Shown here piece by piece: positions 18,512 to 29,000 of a stretch of 64,000 nt of DNA. A model generated the notes under the pieces. That model was not told where the DNA came from and did not search any database. It saw only the letters and a list, made by a program, of their open reading frames with translations. Every line of letters starts with the position of its first letter. Positions within the stretch are counted from its first letter, which is position 1. This DNA is from JACKAQ01 sp965227145 (GTDB lineage Bacteria > Calditrichota > Calditrichia > RBG-13-44-9 > J075): positions 3,472,001-3,536,000 of the forward strand of contig OZ245730.1 of assembly GCA_965227145.1 (NCBI GenBank), read 5' to 3'. The position numbers and the translations under genes were made by a program.

Positions 18512-19147
18512 ATGATGCTGCAAATTGGAATTGTAGAAGATGACGCGGATATTCGCACGGCAATGGTGAACTACCTGAATCGCCAGAAAACCATGCGTTG
18601 CGACTTTATCGCGGATTCCGTTGAATCGTTTTTGAAGCTGCTGGAAGCGGATTCGCTACCGGATGTGGTGCTGATGGACATCGGTTTGCCGGGCATGTCC
18701 GGCATCGACGGCATCCGGATTATCAAAGATCAGCATCCCGATATCGATATAATTATGCTCACCGTGTATCACGATTCCCACAAAATTTTCAACTCGCTAT
18801 GCGCGGGCGCGTCCGGATATTTGCTCAAAAATACGCCGCTGGAGGAAATCAAAAATTCCATCGAAACGCTGCACGATGGCGGTGCGCCGATGTCCCCGCA
18901 AATTGCCCGGAAAGTGATCCAATATTTTCAGCCGGGCAAAAAATTGTCGCAGAAAAAATCGCCGCTCACGCCCAAAGAAAAGGAAATTGTGGTGGGATTG
19001 GTGGACGGACTGAGCTACAAAATGATCGCCGACCGGATGGATATTTCCATCGAAACGGTGCGATACCACATCAAAAATATCTACCAAAAACTGCATGTGC
19101 ACTCCAAAGCCGAAGTGATCAGCAAATCGCTGCGCGGAGAAATTTAA
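18512..19147 (+). CDS. NarL/FixJ-type response regulator
   Basis: A 211-residue two-component regulator. The receiver domain has the acidic pair in IGIVEDDADIR and the phospho-acceptor Asp in VVLMDIGLPGMSG (about residue 55), plus the Lys in YLLKNTPLEE. A LuxR-type helix-turn-helix closes the protein (LTPKEKEIVVGLVDGLSYKM through IKNIYQKLHVHSKAEV). It should bind DNA as a dimer when phosphorylated. A frame beginning at 18368 is longer, but those extra residues are not receiver-like; ATGATG at 18512 is the natural start. No partner kinase lies next to it. The two kinases of this window (35138 and 40930) are far away. The heptosyltransferase gene follows 39 bases downstream. Confidence 0.9.
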   Translation: MMLQIGIVEDDADIRTAMVNYLNRQKTMRCDFIADSVESFLKLLEADSLPDVVLMDIGLPGMSGIDGIRIIKDQHPDIDIIMLTVYHDSHKIFNSLCAGASGYLLKNTPLEEIKNSIETLHDGGAPMSPQIARKVIQYFQPGKKLSQKKSPLTPKEKEIVVGLVDGLSYKMIADRMDISIETVRYHIKNIYQKLHVHSKAEVISKSLRGEI

Positions 19148-19186
19148 TATTGGCAAAATTGGGCGAACCGGATTTATATTATCGGG

Positions 19187-20248
19187 ATGACTGTTGAAAT
19201 ATCCCAAATTCGCCGGGTGCTGATTGTGCAAACCGCATTTATCGGCGATGTGATTCTCACGCTGCCGTTGGCGCAGGTTGCCGCTCGCATTTTCGGCGAT
19301 GCGACTATCGATTTTCTGACCATTCCCGCATCCAAAAATATTGTTGAAACGCACCGCAACATTTCCCGGCTGTGGATTTACGACAAACGCAACAAAGATC
19401 GCGGCTGGCGAAATTATCTGGCGTTGGCGAAACAGCTTCGCGATCAGCGATACGACCTCGCGATTATCCCGCATCGCTCAATGCGCAGCGCGGCGCTGGC
19501 GTGGCTGGCGCGCATCCCAAATCGCATCGGTTTTCATCGCAGCGCCGGACGGATGCTGCTCACCGATGTGCTCCCCTACCCTTACGGAATCCACGAAATT
19601 GAACGTAATCTGCATTTGCTCAAACCGTTCGGCGTTTCGCCGTCGTTGGGTGAATTGCCGTCGCTCAATTTTTCCGAAAAAGATGTGGCGAATGTCCAAA
19701 ATTGGCTGTCGTCACAGCAAATGACTGGCAAAAAACCGTTTATTGCGCTGGCTCCGGGCTCCGTTTGGGCAACCAAACGCTGGCTACCGGAATATTTTGC
19801 GACACTCGCAGAGCGGCTGCACAAATCGGGATTTCAGCCGCTGCTGATAGGCGGTCCCGGCGATGTGGCAACTGCGGAAACGGTCATCCGCACAGCCAAA
19901 TGTGATATTCTCAACGCTGTCGCCAAACTGTCGCTGCGGGAATCGGCAGAATTGATTTCCCGTTGCGCCATGCTGATTACCAACGACAGCGCACCGATGC
20001 ACATGGGCGTTGCCGTGCGAACGCCGGTTTTGGCGGTGTTCGGTCCGACGGTGCAAAAATTTGGATTTTATCCGGTAGGAAAATTGGATAAAGTGGCAGA
20101 AATTGAAGATCTGGAATGCCGCCCCTGCGGCAGACACGGCAGCGACGCCTGCCCGATCGGCACGTTTGCCTGCATGAAAACGCTGCTCCCGGAACGGGTT
20201 TTTTCGCTGGCACAGGAAATTCTCGACAACGCCCGGGATTCCGGTTAA
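19187..20248 (+). CDS. Glycosyltransferase family 9, ADP-heptose:LPS heptosyltransferase-like
   Basis: A 353-residue GT-B glycosyltransferase of family 9. The N-terminal domain begins with RRVLIVQTAFIGDVILTLPL, the usual GD(V/I) loop. The C-terminal domain carries the nucleotide-sugar motifs: ALAPGSVWATKRWLPE, LIGGPGD, and ITNDSAPMHMGVAVRTPVLA leading to FGPT. A Cys-rich tail (ECRPCGRHGSDACPIGTFAC) is typical of the WaaF/RfaF subgroup. It probably adds heptose or a similar sugar to the LPS inner core, which implies a Gram-negative outer membrane. Confidence 0.9.
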   Translation: MTVEISQIRRVLIVQTAFIGDVILTLPLAQVAARIFGDATIDFLTIPASKNIVETHRNISRLWIYDKRNKDRGWRNYLALAKQLRDQRYDLAIIPHRSMRSAALAWLARIPNRIGFHRSAGRMLLTDVLPYPYGIHEIERNLHLLKPFGVSPSLGELPSLNFSEKDVANVQNWLSSQQMTGKKPFIALAPGSVWATKRWLPEYFATLAERLHKSGFQPLLIGGPGDVATAETVIRTAKCDILNAVAKLSLRESAELISRCAMLITNDSAPMHMGVAVRTPVLAVFGPTVQKFGFYPVGKLDKVAEIEDLECRPCGRHGSDACPIGTFACMKTLLPERVFSLAQEILDNARDSG

Positions 20249-20266
20249 TGTTGTGACCGAGTTGCT

Positions 20267-20294
20267 GTCACCCCTGCGTATGCAGGGGTCTCCC
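20267..20294. repeat. REP-like palindrome, diverged half copy
   Basis: GTCACCCCTGCGTATGCAGG followed by GGTCTCCC. Both halves of the stem have changed together (CCCCTGC with GCAGGGG), so the hairpin is kept although the sequence has drifted from the ATTCCTGC form. A weaker outer pairing (TTGTGA...TCACAA) extends it to about 20250-20304. Confidence 0.75.
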
Positions 20295-20345
20295 TGCTCA
20301 CAACCTCAGAGCTTTATTTTTTGTAATATTTTATAATTGTTCCGA

Positions 20346-21038
20346 ATGACTAAAACTAAAAAAACAACTGTTTTTGCGAACAAAATGAACACCAACAAAT
20401 TGAAAATAACCGACGAAATTCCACAAAAAGTGGCGGATTGCCTCAAAAACGGCGGAGTGATCGCACATGCCACCGAAACGGTGTACGGACTCGCCTGCCG
20501 CTGGGACGACGAAGCTGCGCTGGAACGGGTCGCAATCATCAAACAACGACCGCCGGAGCAACCGTACTCGCTGCTCGTTAACGATGTGGACAGCATTTGC
20601 CAATTAACCGGAATGGACAATTTGCAGATGCGGAATTTTCTCGAAACGCTGTTTCCGGCACCGGTAACGGTGCTGTTGCCACGGATTCGCGATGCCAAAA
20701 TTGCGTTCTGGAATGGCTTTCCGCTGCTGGGATTTCGGCTGCCGGACGATCCGTTGTGTCAAAAACTGGTTGCGGCTGCCGGTGCACCGCTCATCACCAC
20801 CAGCGCCAATCTCTCCGGAGAAGCGCCGCCGGTTTCTGCGGAACAGCTCTCTGGAAAAATTGCGCAAAAGGTTGATTTTACTCTGGATAGCGGCAGTTGC
20901 AAATACCAGATTCCGTCAACGATTGTTCAACTGAACAACACGCTGGATACGTATCGGGTAATCAGAACCGGTGCTTTTTCCACTAAAGATTTCGATGAAA
21001 TTTTCCGAAAATTTTCGAGCCGGAAAAAACAATTTTGA
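20346..21038 (+). CDS. tsaC: L-threonylcarbamoyladenylate synthase (YrdC/TsaC type)
   Basis: It makes threonylcarbamoyl-AMP from threonine, bicarbonate and ATP, the first step of the t6A modification at position 37 of ANN-decoding tRNAs. The YrdC fold is recognised by NGGVIAHATETVYGLACR, the KQRP segment (IIKQRPPEQPYSLLV) and the TTSANLSGEAPP motif. At about 230 residues it is the short form without the C-terminal Sua5 domain. The start is uncertain: TTG 20337, ATG 20346 and ATG 20385 are in frame and none has a clear ribosome binding site; 20385 gives the N-terminus most like E. coli TsaC. The phosphatase gene 77 bases downstream recalls the ywlC-ywlE pair of Bacillus. Confidence 0.9.
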   Translation: MTKTKKTTVFANKMNTNKLKITDEIPQKVADCLKNGGVIAHATETVYGLACRWDDEAALERVAIIKQRPPEQPYSLLVNDVDSICQLTGMDNLQMRNFLETLFPAPVTVLLPRIRDAKIAFWNGFPLLGFRLPDDPLCQKLVAAAGAPLITTSANLSGEAPPVSAEQLSGKIAQKVDFTLDSGSCKYQIPSTIVQLNNTLDTYRVIRTGAFSTKDFDEIFRKFSSRKKQF

Positions 21039-21115
21039 AACGATACCAAATGCGCTTAGATTTTCAGCGCAGGGACGTTAGGTAACCAATCGACAAATAA
21101 AACAAATTGAGTGCG

Positions 21116-21628
21116 ATGTTTAAAATACTATTTATTTGTACCGCCAACATTTGCCGTACGCCGATTGCCAAATATTATTTGCGCGATAAAGTAGAAAAAG
21201 CCGGGCTATCCGGTAAAATTGAAGTTGATTCAGCAGGAACCTGGGCACGCGGCGGGCAGTCTGCAGCAGAAAACAGCATCGCCGTTTGCAAAGAAAACAA
21301 ACTGGATGCGAGCGAGCACACCTCAACCGGCATTACCGCTGCAATTATGAATGACTCGGATTTGATTTTGTGCATGAGCAATCAGCACAAACTGGATCTC
21401 GTTTCCATTTTCCCGCAACATGCCGATAAAATATTTCTGTTGAAAGAATACAGCAACGAAACGCCGGATAAACGCTTATCCATTCCCGATCCTTACGGAC
21501 GAAAAATCGAGGTATATCGCGAGGTATTTCGTGAAATAGCTTCGGAAGTCGATCGCTTTTTCCCGGAGATCAAACGGTTGGTATCAAACGGTGCTGTTGC
21601 GTTTTCGGATCAGGGCAAACGCGCCTGA
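21116..21628 (+). CDS. Low-molecular-weight protein tyrosine phosphatase
   Basis: A 170-residue phosphatase. The P-loop CTANICRTP (C-x5-R) lies near the N-terminus and the acid loop is IPDPYG, around residue 122. Ile before the loop Cys-Arg (NICR) is the tyrosine-type signature; protein-arginine phosphatases such as YwlE have Thr there (NTCR). Natural substrates in bacteria are often tyrosine kinases of capsule or exopolysaccharide assembly; none is in view. An upstream in-frame TTG (21107) is possible, but I chose the ATG. The 3' end overlaps the convergent membrane-protein gene by 19 bases. Confidence 0.9.
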   Translation: MFKILFICTANICRTPIAKYYLRDKVEKAGLSGKIEVDSAGTWARGGQSAAENSIAVCKENKLDASEHTSTGITAAIMNDSDLILCMSNQHKLDLVSIFPQHADKIFLLKEYSNETPDKRLSIPDPYGRKIEVYREVFREIASEVDRFFPEIKRLVSNGAVAFSDQGKRA

Positions 21629-22290
21629 CTGGTTTGCCAAACAACCTGTCGGGCTGACTCAAAATAAGAATGACATTCCGCATATCCGCTAATCAAAAAA
21701 ACGTTCATATCCTGCCAGTTGCCCTGCAACGATGAAATGCACAATCCCACAAACAAAATGTTGAAAAAAATGATCACAACGGAAGAAAACAGCAATCCGT
21801 TTCGCTGCAAATCCGGCTGATTAAAATGGAATTCTTTCAACAAATAAATGAGGTGAAACATGAGCGAAAAACCTAACACGCCGTTCAACCAGAACTGTAA
21901 TTCGTAATTTACGGCGGGTTTGAACAGCAAAACAATCACGGTTGTCAGCGGAAAAAAATATGGCGCCAGTGCGATCACAAAATTGTCCCCTTCGGTTTCC
22001 ACCCTGCCGCCGTTGCGCCCAGCATAAATCGAATGCACCCGTTTGAACGACAGTACCGCAAAAATCAGATGGATGATTTCGTGCTCCAGTACGCTCCAAA
22101 ACGGCTCGCGATGGGCAAAAAAAATAGCCCACAACAAAAAATACAGCGACGCGCCAGCCAAAAACGGCCAAAACGTATGCGCCGGATCGAATCCGCAAAA
22201 TTGCACAAAATCGACAATCGCCCGGGAAAAGGCAACCGAACCGATCAGGCAGATCAGCGCAAAAGTCAGCTTTCCAAAAAAATTGAACAT
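21610..22290 (-). CDS. M50-like integral membrane protein with HEXXH motif
   Basis: A 226-residue polytopic membrane protein with about five or six hydrophobic helices. HEIIH (in VLEHEIIHLIFAVLSF, about residue 70) is a zinc-peptidase-like motif placed in a membrane helix, and ALAPYFFPLTTV is downstream; both recall the M50B-like family PF13398. A clear third zinc ligand such as the (L/N)xxPxxxxDG of true site-2 proteases is not obvious, so proteolytic activity is uncertain. It stands alone, convergent with the phosphatase gene. Confidence 0.7.
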   Translation of the reverse strand: MFNFFGKLTFALICLIGSVAFSRAIVDFVQFCGFDPAHTFWPFLAGASLYFLLWAIFFAHREPFWSVLEHEIIHLIFAVLSFKRVHSIYAGRNGGRVETEGDNFVIALAPYFFPLTTVIVLLFKPAVNYELQFWLNGVLGFSLMFHLIYLLKEFHFNQPDLQRNGLLFSSVVIIFFNILFVGLCISSLQGNWQDMNVFLISGYAECHSYFESARQVVWQTSQARLP

Positions 22291-22408
22291 TGGGTTTTTC
22301 GTATCATCCGGGTATATTTAGCATATATTTTGATCGTGATAAATTTAAGCCGAAGTTAACAAATTTACAACCACAACCTCGGTATTTTCAAATATTTGGA
22401 GATGTTAA

Positions 22409-22852
22409 ATGGCAAATGAAAAAGAACCGCGCGGTTACCAGAAAGCCAAAGCCAAAGCAGAAGAAATACTCAACGATCCCGATAAAGCTGCCGGGTTGCT
22501 GTCCAACGCGGCGGAAAAAGCACAATTTTATCGCCAGCGATTGAAAGATGTTTGGGAGCAACTGGACATGCTGATCCAAATGGCCAAAGCCTATCGCAGC
22601 GGCGATTACAAACACCTGCCGTGGAAAACCATCATCGCAATTATGGCGGCGATTTTGTATTTCGTCAATCCGCTGGATCTGGTGCCGGATTTTCTGTTCG
22701 GATTTGGTTTTGTGGATGACGCAGCTGTAATCGGCTTTGTCGTCAGCCTGCTAAACGATGAAATAAAGAAATTTAAAGATTGGCAAAGCGGGTTGACTGC
22801 GAATAAAAAAGCTTCGTCCACAAATGGCAGCATGCCCGTAAATGCCGGATAA
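22409..22852 (+). CDS. YkvA/DUF1232 family protein
   Basis: A 147-residue protein. The hallmark is the C-terminal DUF1232 block: a hydrophobic helix followed by NPLDLVPDFLFGFGFVDDAA and a second helix (VIGFVVSLLNDEIKKF). The N-terminal half is charged and probably helical. The family is widespread with unknown function and is membrane-associated. An AT-rich upstream region with GGAGATGTTAA before ATG supports the start. The YkgJ-like gene begins 10 bases downstream, so the two are co-transcribed. Confidence 0.88.
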   Translation: MANEKEPRGYQKAKAKAEEILNDPDKAAGLLSNAAEKAQFYRQRLKDVWEQLDMLIQMAKAYRSGDYKHLPWKTIIAIMAAILYFVNPLDLVPDFLFGFGFVDDAAVIGFVVSLLNDEIKKFKDWQSGLTANKKASSTNGSMPVNAG

Positions 22853-22862
22853 TTGATTGTCG

Positions 22863-23294
22863 ATGAACAAAAAATTCAAAAAGAAATTTTACCGCAACGG
22901 ACTGCTTTTTGGCTGCACAGAGTGCGGCAATTGCTGCACCAAATCCGACGGAATTGTTAGTTTAACCCATGCTGAAGCAGAAAATATCGCCGCCGTTTTG
23001 CAAATGCCAAAACCGGAATTTCTCGAAACATTTACAGAATCATTTGACGATGGCGACACGCTTCACTTAAAATCGCGGGACAACGGCGACTGCATTTTGT
23101 TGGAAAACGATCGCTGCAGCGTTTATACGGCGCGACCGCTGCAGTGCAGCACGTTCCCGTTTTGGCCGGAAAATCTGAAATCGGCCTATCGCTGGAATAT
23201 TGTTTCGGAGGAATGTCCCGGAATCGGTCAGGGGCGCAAATATTCGGCGGAAGAGATCGATGCCATCAAAAAATCCATGCGCCGCGACGGCTGA
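22863..23294 (+). CDS. YkgJ-family cysteine cluster protein
   Basis: A 143-residue protein of the YkgJ/UPF0153 type, thought to bind a metal or an Fe-S cluster through CTECGNCC near residue 18 and later cysteines in CSVYTARPLQCSTFPFWP and in EECPG. The enzymatic role is not established for the family. An in-frame TTG at 22857 is possible; ATG 22863 is preferred. It is probably in one operon with the DUF1232 gene. Confidence 0.85.
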   Translation: MNKKFKKKFYRNGLLFGCTECGNCCTKSDGIVSLTHAEAENIAAVLQMPKPEFLETFTESFDDGDTLHLKSRDNGDCILLENDRCSVYTARPLQCSTFPFWPENLKSAYRWNIVSEECPGIGQGRKYSAEEIDAIKKSMRRDG

Positions 23295-23566
23295 TCCTGT
23301 TTCCGCAGTTTTCACTGTTTGTTTTATTTTCAACTCTCCTCTCTGAAAATCAGATTTTTCAAAAAATAAATAATATATAATAATTTATATATATAGTTTT
23401 GTAACCAGCGATGCTTGCACACATCAAATATTCGTTCATGTGAAAGAACAGATTCGGGCACGTTGGAAACAATATTTTTTATGATTCAAACTAATTATTA
23501 TCAACTATTTAAAATTTATAAATAAACGCAATACAGAAAACGGTTGAAGCCTCAGGAGCAGAATAA

Positions 23567-24895
23567 ATGAACATACGATTTGTGATTGGTTATCTACTAT
23601 TTTCACTGATATTTGCGCTCACCGGTTTATCCGATGAGCTCCCCCGGCGATCGATTTCGCTGGATGAAGCGCTGGCAATGAGCGCAAAAAGCAATTATCA
23701 ACTCCGCATCGCGCAAGCCCAATATGATGAAGCAAAAGGGCAAAATCTGGAAGCGTGGAGCGGATTTCTCCCCCATTTTACCATTTCCGAACAATTTGTA
23801 AAATCCGACGATCCGGTGACGGTTTTCGGTCTGAAACTGAAACAGGGCGTTTTTGCCGAAACTGACTTCGCGCTAACTTCCCTCAATGCGCCGGATGCGT
23901 TCGAAAACTACACAACGGAATTCAAAATTGAATTGCCGCTGATTAACCTTGACGCCATTTTCGGCAAAGCCGCAGCCGGAATGATGGCGAAAGCCAAACA
24001 GCAAGGCGTGGAACGCACCCGGCAGGCGATTGCCCACCAAACCCGTGCGGCATATTTTGGATTGATTCTCACCGATCAAAGCCGGAAAGCCATCGACGAA
24101 GCACTGAAATCGGCACAGGCGCACCGCGACGATGCCAAAGCCGCATTTGATCAGGGCATCATCAGTCAGGCGGAATATTTGGCGGCAGAAGTGCGGTTGG
24201 CAGAGTTACAGGAACAACAGTTGCTCGCGGAAAATCAGGTGCAAAACGCCAGCGACGCCCTGCGGTTGATTTTGGGAATGGAGGAATCGACAGTTTTGCA
24301 GCCAACCGACACGCTGTCGCACATCGCGTTGAAACCGGAAAACCGGGAATTTGAATCGGCATTGTTGAATCGCGCGGACGTGCAGGCGATCCATTTTTAC
24401 CGTAAAGCGGCATCGCGAAATTTGCTGGCGAAAAGCAGCGCATGGCTGCCCCGGCTGAACGCATTCGGGATGCAGGAATGGAACGCAGCCGACGCATTCG
24501 CGAAAGATGCGGACAATTACACCGTCGGTGTTCGCCTCTCGTGGCAAATTTTTGACGGACTCGGACATTTCGGTCGCCGGAAACAGGCTGCCGCACAAAA
24601 GCATCAGGCATCGCTGCAATTACAGCAGGCAACGCAGCAGGCGCGTAACGAAATCGGCGCGGCACAGCGCAATCTGCAAGTTGCCGAAAAACGCATCGCC
24701 GTGGCGGAACAGGGTGTTCGTCAGGCGAAGCAAAGCCTGCACATCACCGAACAGCGCTATCGCGAAGGGCTGGAAAAAACCAGCGATTTGCTGGATCGCG
24801 AAGCCATGTTTACCAACGCAAAATTGCGATTGTTGAAAGCAAAACACGATTTTCAGTTGGCGGTCAGCCAGTTGAATTTCGCAACCGGACAATAA
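23567..24895 (+). CDS. TolC-family outer-membrane channel of an RND efflux system
   Basis: A 442-residue outer-membrane efflux protein. A signal peptide (about residues 1-23) is followed by two homologous halves with long coiled-coil helices rich in Ala, Gln and Glu and the usual SLDEALAMS start. It would form the trimeric exit duct. The preceding 272-base gap is very A+T rich (around 23365-23400) and holds the operon promoter, though I could not assign -35/-10 boxes with confidence; CAGGAGCAG stands before the ATG. Adaptor and pump genes follow closely, so the set is a self-contained tripartite exporter. Confidence 0.92.
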   Translation: MNIRFVIGYLLFSLIFALTGLSDELPRRSISLDEALAMSAKSNYQLRIAQAQYDEAKGQNLEAWSGFLPHFTISEQFVKSDDPVTVFGLKLKQGVFAETDFALTSLNAPDAFENYTTEFKIELPLINLDAIFGKAAAGMMAKAKQQGVERTRQAIAHQTRAAYFGLILTDQSRKAIDEALKSAQAHRDDAKAAFDQGIISQAEYLAAEVRLAELQEQQLLAENQVQNASDALRLILGMEESTVLQPTDTLSHIALKPENREFESALLNRADVQAIHFYRKAASRNLLAKSSAWLPRLNAFGMQEWNAADAFAKDADNYTVGVRLSWQIFDGLGHFGRRKQAAAQKHQASLQLQQATQQARNEIGAAQRNLQVAEKRIAVAEQGVRQAKQSLHITEQRYREGLEKTSDLLDREAMFTNAKLRLLKAKHDFQLAVSQLNFATGQ

Positions 24896-24930
24896 AAATC
24901 AGAAAATAGAAACCATTTTAAGGAGTAAAA

Positions 24931-26052
24931 ATGAAGACGGTATTTGGGTTAATTTTGGGGTTACTGTTGGTCAGTTGCGGTGGCGAGGATGCGCCCAAAC
25001 AAACGGCATTCAAAGAAACGGTTCCGGTGAGCGCGGTTAAAATTGCAGCGCAATCCGTTGGTGCCAGCAGCAGTTACAGCGGCACGGTTGAACCGCTGGA
25101 GCGCGTCCGGCTTTCCACACGGCTGAGCGGATGGGTTGACGCCATTTACGCAAAAGAAGGGCAAAGCGTTCAGCAAGGCGCAATATTGCTTAAGTTACAG
25201 AATGCGGATTTACAAGCCAAACTCGCCCAGGCAGAAGCCGGCATCGCCGCGGCAGACGCCCAATATGAAAATGCCAAAAAGAATCTCGCACGGATCGAAG
25301 CGTTGTTTGCCAGCAAAGCTGCAACCAGCAAAGAGCTGGACGACATGCGAACCGCTTTTACCGCTGCCGAATCGCAGAAAAATGCGGCGCATCAGCAAAA
25401 AGAAGAAGTTGAAGAAATGCTGCGCTATTCCCAGCTTCGCGCCCCGTTTTCCGGCGTGCTGACCCGCAGAATGATTGAACCGGGCGATCTCGCCAATCCG
25501 GGAATGCCGTTGCTGGAAGTTGAAAATCTGGACAAAGTTAAAATTGTTGCCAAAGTGCCGGAAAATGTGATCGGCAGTTTGGAAAAAGGCATGGCAGTCA
25601 ACGTCAGTATCGGCGCGAACGAACGCGAATCCGGCTACCGGAATCTCACCGGAACGATCGACCAGATTTTGCCGAGCGCCGATCCGATGAGCCGCCAATT
25701 TGAAATCAAAGTGATTATGGATAATCCCGGTCACGACATCAAATCCGGTGTTTTCGCGCGGATTTCACTGAGCAAATCGACCGATGAAACGTTGCTGGTG
25801 CCCACTTCCGCCATCTTCAAACGCGGACAGTTGGAAGGCGTTTTTGTGATCGATTCCGAAAGCAAAGCCCGGCTTCGCTGGGTGCGCACCGGACGCAAAT
25901 ACGACAACAACGTGGAAGTGCTCAGCGGCGTAAATCCCGGAGATGTGATCGTTACCGATCTCAATCCGCAATTGCTGGACGGCCAGCCGGTTGACGTTCA
26001 ACTGAAAAATAGCCCGGTTTCCAACGCCAAAAACACGGAGGTGAACGGATGA
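24931..26052 (+). CDS. RND efflux periplasmic adaptor (HlyD/AcrA family), lipoprotein
   Basis: A 373-residue membrane-fusion protein. It starts with a lipoprotein signal (GLILGLLLVSC|GGED). It then has the lipoyl/barrel-sandwich half motif (LSGWVDAIYAKEGQSVQQGA), a coiled coil (about residues 85-150), the second lipoyl half (LRAPFSGVLTRRMIEPGDL), and a beta-barrel and membrane-proximal domain. It links the inner-membrane pump to TolC. TAAGGAG precedes the ATG, and the stop overlaps the pump start by 4 bases. Confidence 0.92.
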   Translation: MKTVFGLILGLLLVSCGGEDAPKQTAFKETVPVSAVKIAAQSVGASSSYSGTVEPLERVRLSTRLSGWVDAIYAKEGQSVQQGAILLKLQNADLQAKLAQAEAGIAAADAQYENAKKNLARIEALFASKAATSKELDDMRTAFTAAESQKNAAHQQKEEVEEMLRYSQLRAPFSGVLTRRMIEPGDLANPGMPLLEVENLDKVKIVAKVPENVIGSLEKGMAVNVSIGANERESGYRNLTGTIDQILPSADPMSRQFEIKVIMDNPGHDIKSGVFARISLSKSTDETLLVPTSAIFKRGQLEGVFVIDSESKARLRWVRTGRKYDNNVEVLSGVNPGDVIVTDLNPQLLDGQPVDVQLKNSPVSNAKNTEVNG

Positions 26053-29000
26053 AAATCGGAATTGCGGGCAAATTAGCCAACAGTTTTATCGACTCGAAAC
26101 TGACGCCGCTGCTGATCATCACGGCGCTGATGATCGGGATTTTCGCGGCATACCTCACGCCACGGGAAGAGGAGCCGCAAATTGTGGTACCGATGGTGGA
26201 TATTTTCGTCCCCTATCCCGGCAAAAGCGCCAAAGAGGTTGAGGAACGGATTACCAAACCGCTGGAACGGATTATCAGCGAAATTGCCGGCGTGGAATAT
26301 GTGTACTCCGCATCGCGCCCGGATTTTGCGATCGTCACCGCCCGCTTTTTTGTCGGCGACGATACCGAGGAAAGCCTGGTGAAGCTCTGGAGCACCATGA
26401 TGAAAAACATGAACCAGTTGCCCGCCGGCGTTACCTTTCCGCCACTCATCAAATCGATGTCCATTGACGATGTGCCGATTATGACGCTCACGCTGTGGAG
26501 CGAACAATATGACAATTACCAATTGCGGCGCGTCAGCAGCGAACTCACCCAGGAATTGAAAAAACTCACCGACGTTTCCGAAGTGGAACTCACCGGCGGG
26601 CTCCGCCGGAAAGTGCGGATTATCCTCGATCAGGCCCGTATGCGCGCGCACAATGTTGATCCGTTGCAGATCGCACAACAAATTCAGGGTGCCAACCAAA
26701 ACCTGACCGTGGGCAGTTTTCAACAGATGAACAAAGATTATCTGGTTGAAACCGGCGATTTTTTGCAGGATGTCCGCGATGTCGAAAATCTGGTTGTCGG
26801 CGTTTTCGGCAATAATCCGGTGTATTTGCGGGATGTAGCCACCATCGTTGACGGTCCGGAGGAAGTCAGCAATTACGTTTTTTACGGCATCGGTCCGGCG
26901 GCGAAAGCCGGTCAGGGCGGATTCAGCAACGGGATACCGCAGGATATGCCCGCCGTAACCATCGCCATCGCCAAACGCAAAGGCGCGGACGCGATGAACG
27001 TGGCGGATATGGTTTCCAAAAAAGTAGAGGGGTTGCAAGGTCACCTTATTCCATCGGATATCAACATTGTTGAAACGCGGAATTACGGCAAAACCGCATC
27101 GGAAAAAGTAAACACGCTGCTCGAACACCTGTTCGGCGCGATCATCGCGGTGACAATTATCGTCGGGATTTTTCTCGGTTGGCGCGGTGGATTGGTGGTG
27201 TTTGCATCCGTGCCGATCACCTTTGCGCTCACGCTGTTTGTCTATTATTTGTTCGATTACACGCTCAACCGCGTGACGCTGTTCGCACTGATTTTTGTAA
27301 CCGGGATTGTCGTGGACGATTCGATCATCATCGCAGAAAACCTGCACCGGCATTTCTCCATGCGGCGATTGCCAAAAATGCAGGCGGCGCTGGCAGCCAT
27401 CAGCGAGGTCGGCAACCCGACAATTTTGGCAACGTTTACGGTGATCGCATCTGTGTTGCCGATGGTTTTTGTCTCCGGTTTGATGGGTCCGTATATGAGC
27501 CCGATGCCCATCGGCGCATCGCTGGCGATGATGTTTTCGCTGCTCGTTGCGCTGATCGCCACACCGTGGCTGGCGTACCGACTGCTCAAACAGGGCGAAC
27601 ACACCGACGAAACCGAAGGGCTGGAAAATTCATTTATTTATCGATTTTACAACAAAACGCTGCTGCCGCTGTTGAACAATCCCCGCAAAGCGAAAATCGT
27701 TTTAGCGGGCATCGGCGGACTGCTGCTGCTGGCTGTATCGATGTTATTTTTCCGGGTTGTGGAAGTAAAAATGCTGCCGTTCGATAACAAAAGCGAGCTG
27801 CAGGTGATCATCGATATGCCGGAAGGCAGTACGCTGGAACAAACTGCGACGGTGACGCAGGATGTTGTTGCATACCTCAGAGAAGTGCCGGAAGTTGAGA
27901 ATTATCAATACTATGTGGGCACTTATGCACCGATTAATTTTAACGGATTGGTGCGCCACTACTATCTGCGCGAAAGCGCAAATGTCGCCGATATTCAGGT
28001 GAATTTTGTGCACAAATCCGAACGCGACGACCAAAGCCACGATATCGCAAAACGGTTGCGTCCGGAAATCCAGAAAATTGGCAAAAGCTATGGCGCCCGC
28101 ATCAAAATTGCCGAAGTGCCGCCCGGACCGCCGGTTATTTCCACCCTTTTGGCGGAAGTGTACGGACCCGATTTCGACCAGCAATTGGCAGTCGCCAAAC
28201 AGATTCGCGAGGTTTTCGAACAAACGCCCGGCGTGGTGGATGTTGACTGGATGGTGGAAGACGATCAACCTATTTACACCATCAGCGTGGACAAAGAAAA
28301 AGCGGCGCTCACCGGCGTGAACACCGAGCAACTGGCGCAAACCCTGCGCATCGCGCTGAACGGCGCAGATGTCGGTTTGCTGCACCTGCCGTCGGAAATT
28401 GAGCCGGTTGGCATCGAGCTGCGGCTCGGACGTTCACAGCGTTCGTCGGTGGACCAGCTCACCAACGTTTCGGTGCAATCGCGAAACGGACAGCTCATCC
28501 CCATCACCGATTTGGTGACTGTGAAAGAACGGTTTGAGGATAAAACGATTTATCGCAAAAACCAGCGTCGTGTGGTTTACGTAATGGGCGATGTCGCCGA
28601 TCAAATCGAAAGCCCGGTTTACGCTATGCTGGATATGGATGAAAAAATCAAAAAAATTGACCTGAACGCCGGTTATTCGATCGATCCGCTGTACACCAGC
28701 GAGCCGTTTCTGGAAGAGCAGGTTTCCATGAAATGGGACGGCGAATGGCAAATTACCTACGAAGTTTTCCGCGATCTCGGCGCCGCGTTTGCAGTGGTTT
28801 TGGTGATCATTTATTTGCTGATTATCGGCTGGTTTCAGTCGTTCAAAGTGCCGCTGGTGATGATGGTTGCCATCCCGCTGAGCCTGGTTGGCATCCTTCC
28901 GGGGCATTGGCTGCACGGTGCATTTTTCACCGCAACATCGATGATCGGGATGATTGCGCTGGCGGGAATTATGGTGCGTAACTCCATATTAATTATCGAC

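Noticed and set aside
26073..27602. A 509-codon open frame antisense to the RND pump gene
   Set aside because: The antisense peptide is His/Arg-rich with no recognisable domain and mirrors the pump's own codon pattern.
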